DNA of 41,775 nt. Source: Parvibaculum sp. Lineage in GTDB: Bacteria; Pseudomonadota; Alphaproteobacteria; Parvibaculales; Parvibaculaceae. Numbering within the stretch: position 1 is the stretch's first letter; each line of letters begins with the position of its first letter. A program made the translations under genes and the position numbers. The notes below the pieces were generated by a model. It was not told the origin of the DNA. It saw only the letters and a program-made list of their open reading frames with translations, and made no database searches. The stretch spans positions 1-41,775 of the forward strand of contig NZ_JAUYUS010000006.1 in the NCBI RefSeq assembly GCF_030694575.1. Reading direction: 5' to 3'. This document shows, one piece after another, positions 41,201-41,775 of the stretch.

Positions 41201-41288
41201 TCACGCCGGCGCGCCGCGCCGCCTGCTTGGCCGCCTCCCGCGCCTCGGGCTCAATACCCTTGACGCTCCATGGAACACCCGATCGCAT
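38229..41288 (-). CDS. podJ: PodJ-like polar organelle development protein
   Basis: A 1019-residue protein built like Caulobacter PodJ, which localises polar organelles and factors. It starts with the PodJ-type N-terminus GVPWSVKGIEPEAREAAKQA, then a long coiled coil (about 60-410), a Pro-rich segment, one membrane helix (about 596-618), a Ser/Ala/Pro-rich region, four Sel1 repeats (about 745-890: QYEVGQRYANGEGV, QYRLATQYEKGRGV, MHNLAVIHAEGRGT, QYNLAILNERGLGI) and a C-terminal peptidoglycan-binding domain. ATG 41288 is chosen; GTG 41297 is an in-frame alternative with no better ribosome site. GAATC at 41291-41295 is a CcrM/GcrA-type GANTC site at the start. Confidence 0.9.
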   Translation of the reverse strand: MRSGVPWSVKGIEPEAREAAKQAARRAGVTLGAWLNQVIMDTGTDEVGQQEESIMASHAHYTPPHQSAPGIAIPEPKIDLGPVAEAVRELVQRVDSSERRTAEMTRKLEATVGHLAARIDGSEHDMDDRYSEARSPDPLERKLQQLGERMERAERSRGGLRPEDARAIQTLEKAMNAVVDHLDATERRTDETLIEIRQSLASLSHRIENAEQESEREEAKKRARALEDTLMQLATRMEKMETGVGGIGSQAVEAALKAIEEKSNAENQRATIDRLQKSIEQISARIEQTERRGDETAKALETTVSSIVRKIEEIDVSHRTHIPDALAQRLEQMAQRLQHNEQLTVEAAQTVERAIAGIGENLTATESRDREALSSLQAMIERMTNRLGQLEKETKAVKAQAALSPQLNVGALAAGFPPAGPGYGMNFDAPQMMNPSMGGNLGPSFGPSDWGRQYEAERSAPSVAAPPPYEAPPPPYERTAREDHSFEEASPPPFATETRPDPYDDDFNGDAQMRGQVDDGIIPPDPVEPMQNAGQRAASDFLAAARRAAQAAAEGGSTGRQEPYYGAAPATGFAESSARFSAQDGSEGRRRKLVLAVAASFVVLAVLAGAYAMLKESAAPLSPVSGIDNPGSTRPTVLDSQPVKPNIPEANPEDAGTSDAAASAATAPASTPSTDASTDVPVMPDDALVPAPKTPAANVPAAAQPSAGTPAGQASLTPAPSLTPAPSTPVDAAPMEPAKVTLMDAARGGDAAAQYEVGQRYANGEGVTQDMSEAARWFERAAGQGLTIAQYRLATQYEKGRGVPQDDAKARDWYEKAASGGNVKAMHNLAVIHAEGRGTAQDFETASRWFTQAADFGLGDSQYNLAILNERGLGIEKNPVEAYKWLDIAAKGGDKGAAAKRDAIATEMSADDLARAKIASGTWRAKTPDPMANGDVSSLKSWEVSSLEGATTANGPASRADIARAQELLNRLGYDAGSPDGLMGPRTRDAILEYQLTEGLETTGTVTRETLASLEATLS

Positions 41289-41520
41289 CCGAATCACTAT
41301 GCCCGTTAACCCTTCGAGCCAGTATAAACCGCGCTATCTGGTATTTCTCAACGCAGACTAACCCAAAATCTTGTTGCGGTTCTCAAGTCTCCGCCGGCGC
41401 GCAAACAATCGGCGGGACGTGCTGCTTCCAGCACCGCCAATAAAGCGGCAATGTCGGTAAATACGGCGTTAATAACCGGACCTAAGTGCGCGCCATGGCG
41501 CAATTATTTCAAAAGCTGGC

Positions 41521-41775
41521 TCAGCCCGCCGGATGCCGGTTCCGGAGCGAGAGCATCGCCGCCTCGCTCCATTCCGACCAGGCCCGAGCCTTGGCGAGAT
41601 AATCGCCATAGGAGGCCGCCACGCGTCCCGCCAGGTCGCTTGTCGCCGCCAGCTCCGCGAGAACCTCGCCCGACACCTTCGCCATCGCCGCCGCCACGGG
41701 CTCCGGCCACTGGCGAAGTTCCGTGTCCCCTGCCTCCATCAGCCCGGCAAAGGCCTCGATATTGTGGAAGGTGAA
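41521..41775 (-). CDS. TRAP transporter substrate-binding protein, C-terminal part
   Basis: The last 84 residues of a protein that enters from the right edge (reading FTFHNIEAFAGLMEAG... leftward). The pattern ELRQWPEPVAAAMAKVSGEV, LAATSDLAGRVAASYGDYL and ARAWSEWSEAA matches the C-terminal helices of DctP/mannitol-type TRAP periplasmic binding proteins, which bind C4-dicarboxylates, keto acids or similar ligands. The gap to the PodJ-like gene (41289-41520) shows no recognisable element besides a GCGCCATGGCGC palindrome. Confidence 0.78.
   Translation of the reverse strand, partial: FTFHNIEAFAGLMEAGDTELRQWPEPVAAAMAKVSGEVLAELAATSDLAGRVAASYGDYLAKARAWSEWSEAAMLSLRNRHPAG

Overview
The window is about 41.8 kb of dense, high-GC chromosomal DNA that looks alphaproteobacterial. 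The markers are a class I lysyl-tRNA synthetase, a PodJ-type polarity protein, a PAS_5-family protein, a TIGR02186/TSUP gene pair, a receiver protein with a GPDRRR tail, and GTG/TTG starts. A Parvibaculum-like or other Hyphomicrobiales-type organism would fit, but that is inference. I see no phage, plasmid, transposase, rRNA, tRNA or CRISPR array. Most genes are housekeeping, lipid/CoA metabolism, envelope or signalling genes.

Region 1-13.3 kb: the 3' end of an unidentified gene, malonyl-CoA synthase (matB), a receiver protein, a family 2 glycosyltransferase with an MshEN-type N-terminus, an extracellular solute-binding protein, a coupled SixA-like phosphatase/sterol-desaturase pair, a secreted protein, and a co-directional run of a sensor kinase with a degenerate Hpt domain, a DinG/XPD-like helicase and a TerB-like protein. 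Region 13.3-19.9 kb: class I LysRS, a lipoprotein/TPR pair, an HTH-S24 repressor, then DUF952-pyrD-arsC. Region 19.9-30.7 kb: a MATE exporter coupled to two PaaI-type thioesterases, a PAS_5 protein, a TetR regulator, an HSL-type esterase, DUF3147, a yybP-ykoY (Mn2+) riboswitch in front of a GDT1/UPF0016 transporter, an epoxide-hydrolase-like protein, a zinc-less quinone oxidoreductase, a DECR-like reductase, a small membrane protein and an MscS channel. Several of these handle acyl-CoAs or hydrophobic substrates. Region 30.8-41.8 kb: a DUF559 nuclease gene bracketed by two 153-bp direct repeats, the DNA-repair helicase/PdeM pair, a CcdA/hotdog/TIGR02186/TSUP operon, a PodJ-like protein and the end of a TRAP substrate-binding protein.

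The most unusual feature is the repeat content. At least seven REP-like units have conserved CCCTCCC/GGGAGGG arms around hairpins whose stem sequences differ but still pair. Four of them form two inverted pairs (REPIN-like) exactly bracketing the DUF559 gene. A second family (GTGTCATCCCGGCGAAAGCC hairpins with an A-rich prefix) has five copies, and a third repeat (CGTCATTGCGAGCGAAGCGA) has one. The DUF559-repeat unit is the best candidate here for an undescribed system, by analogy with RAYT/REP elements.

Products come from reading translations by eye. Catalytic residues are numbered from the starts chosen here. No database search was possible.
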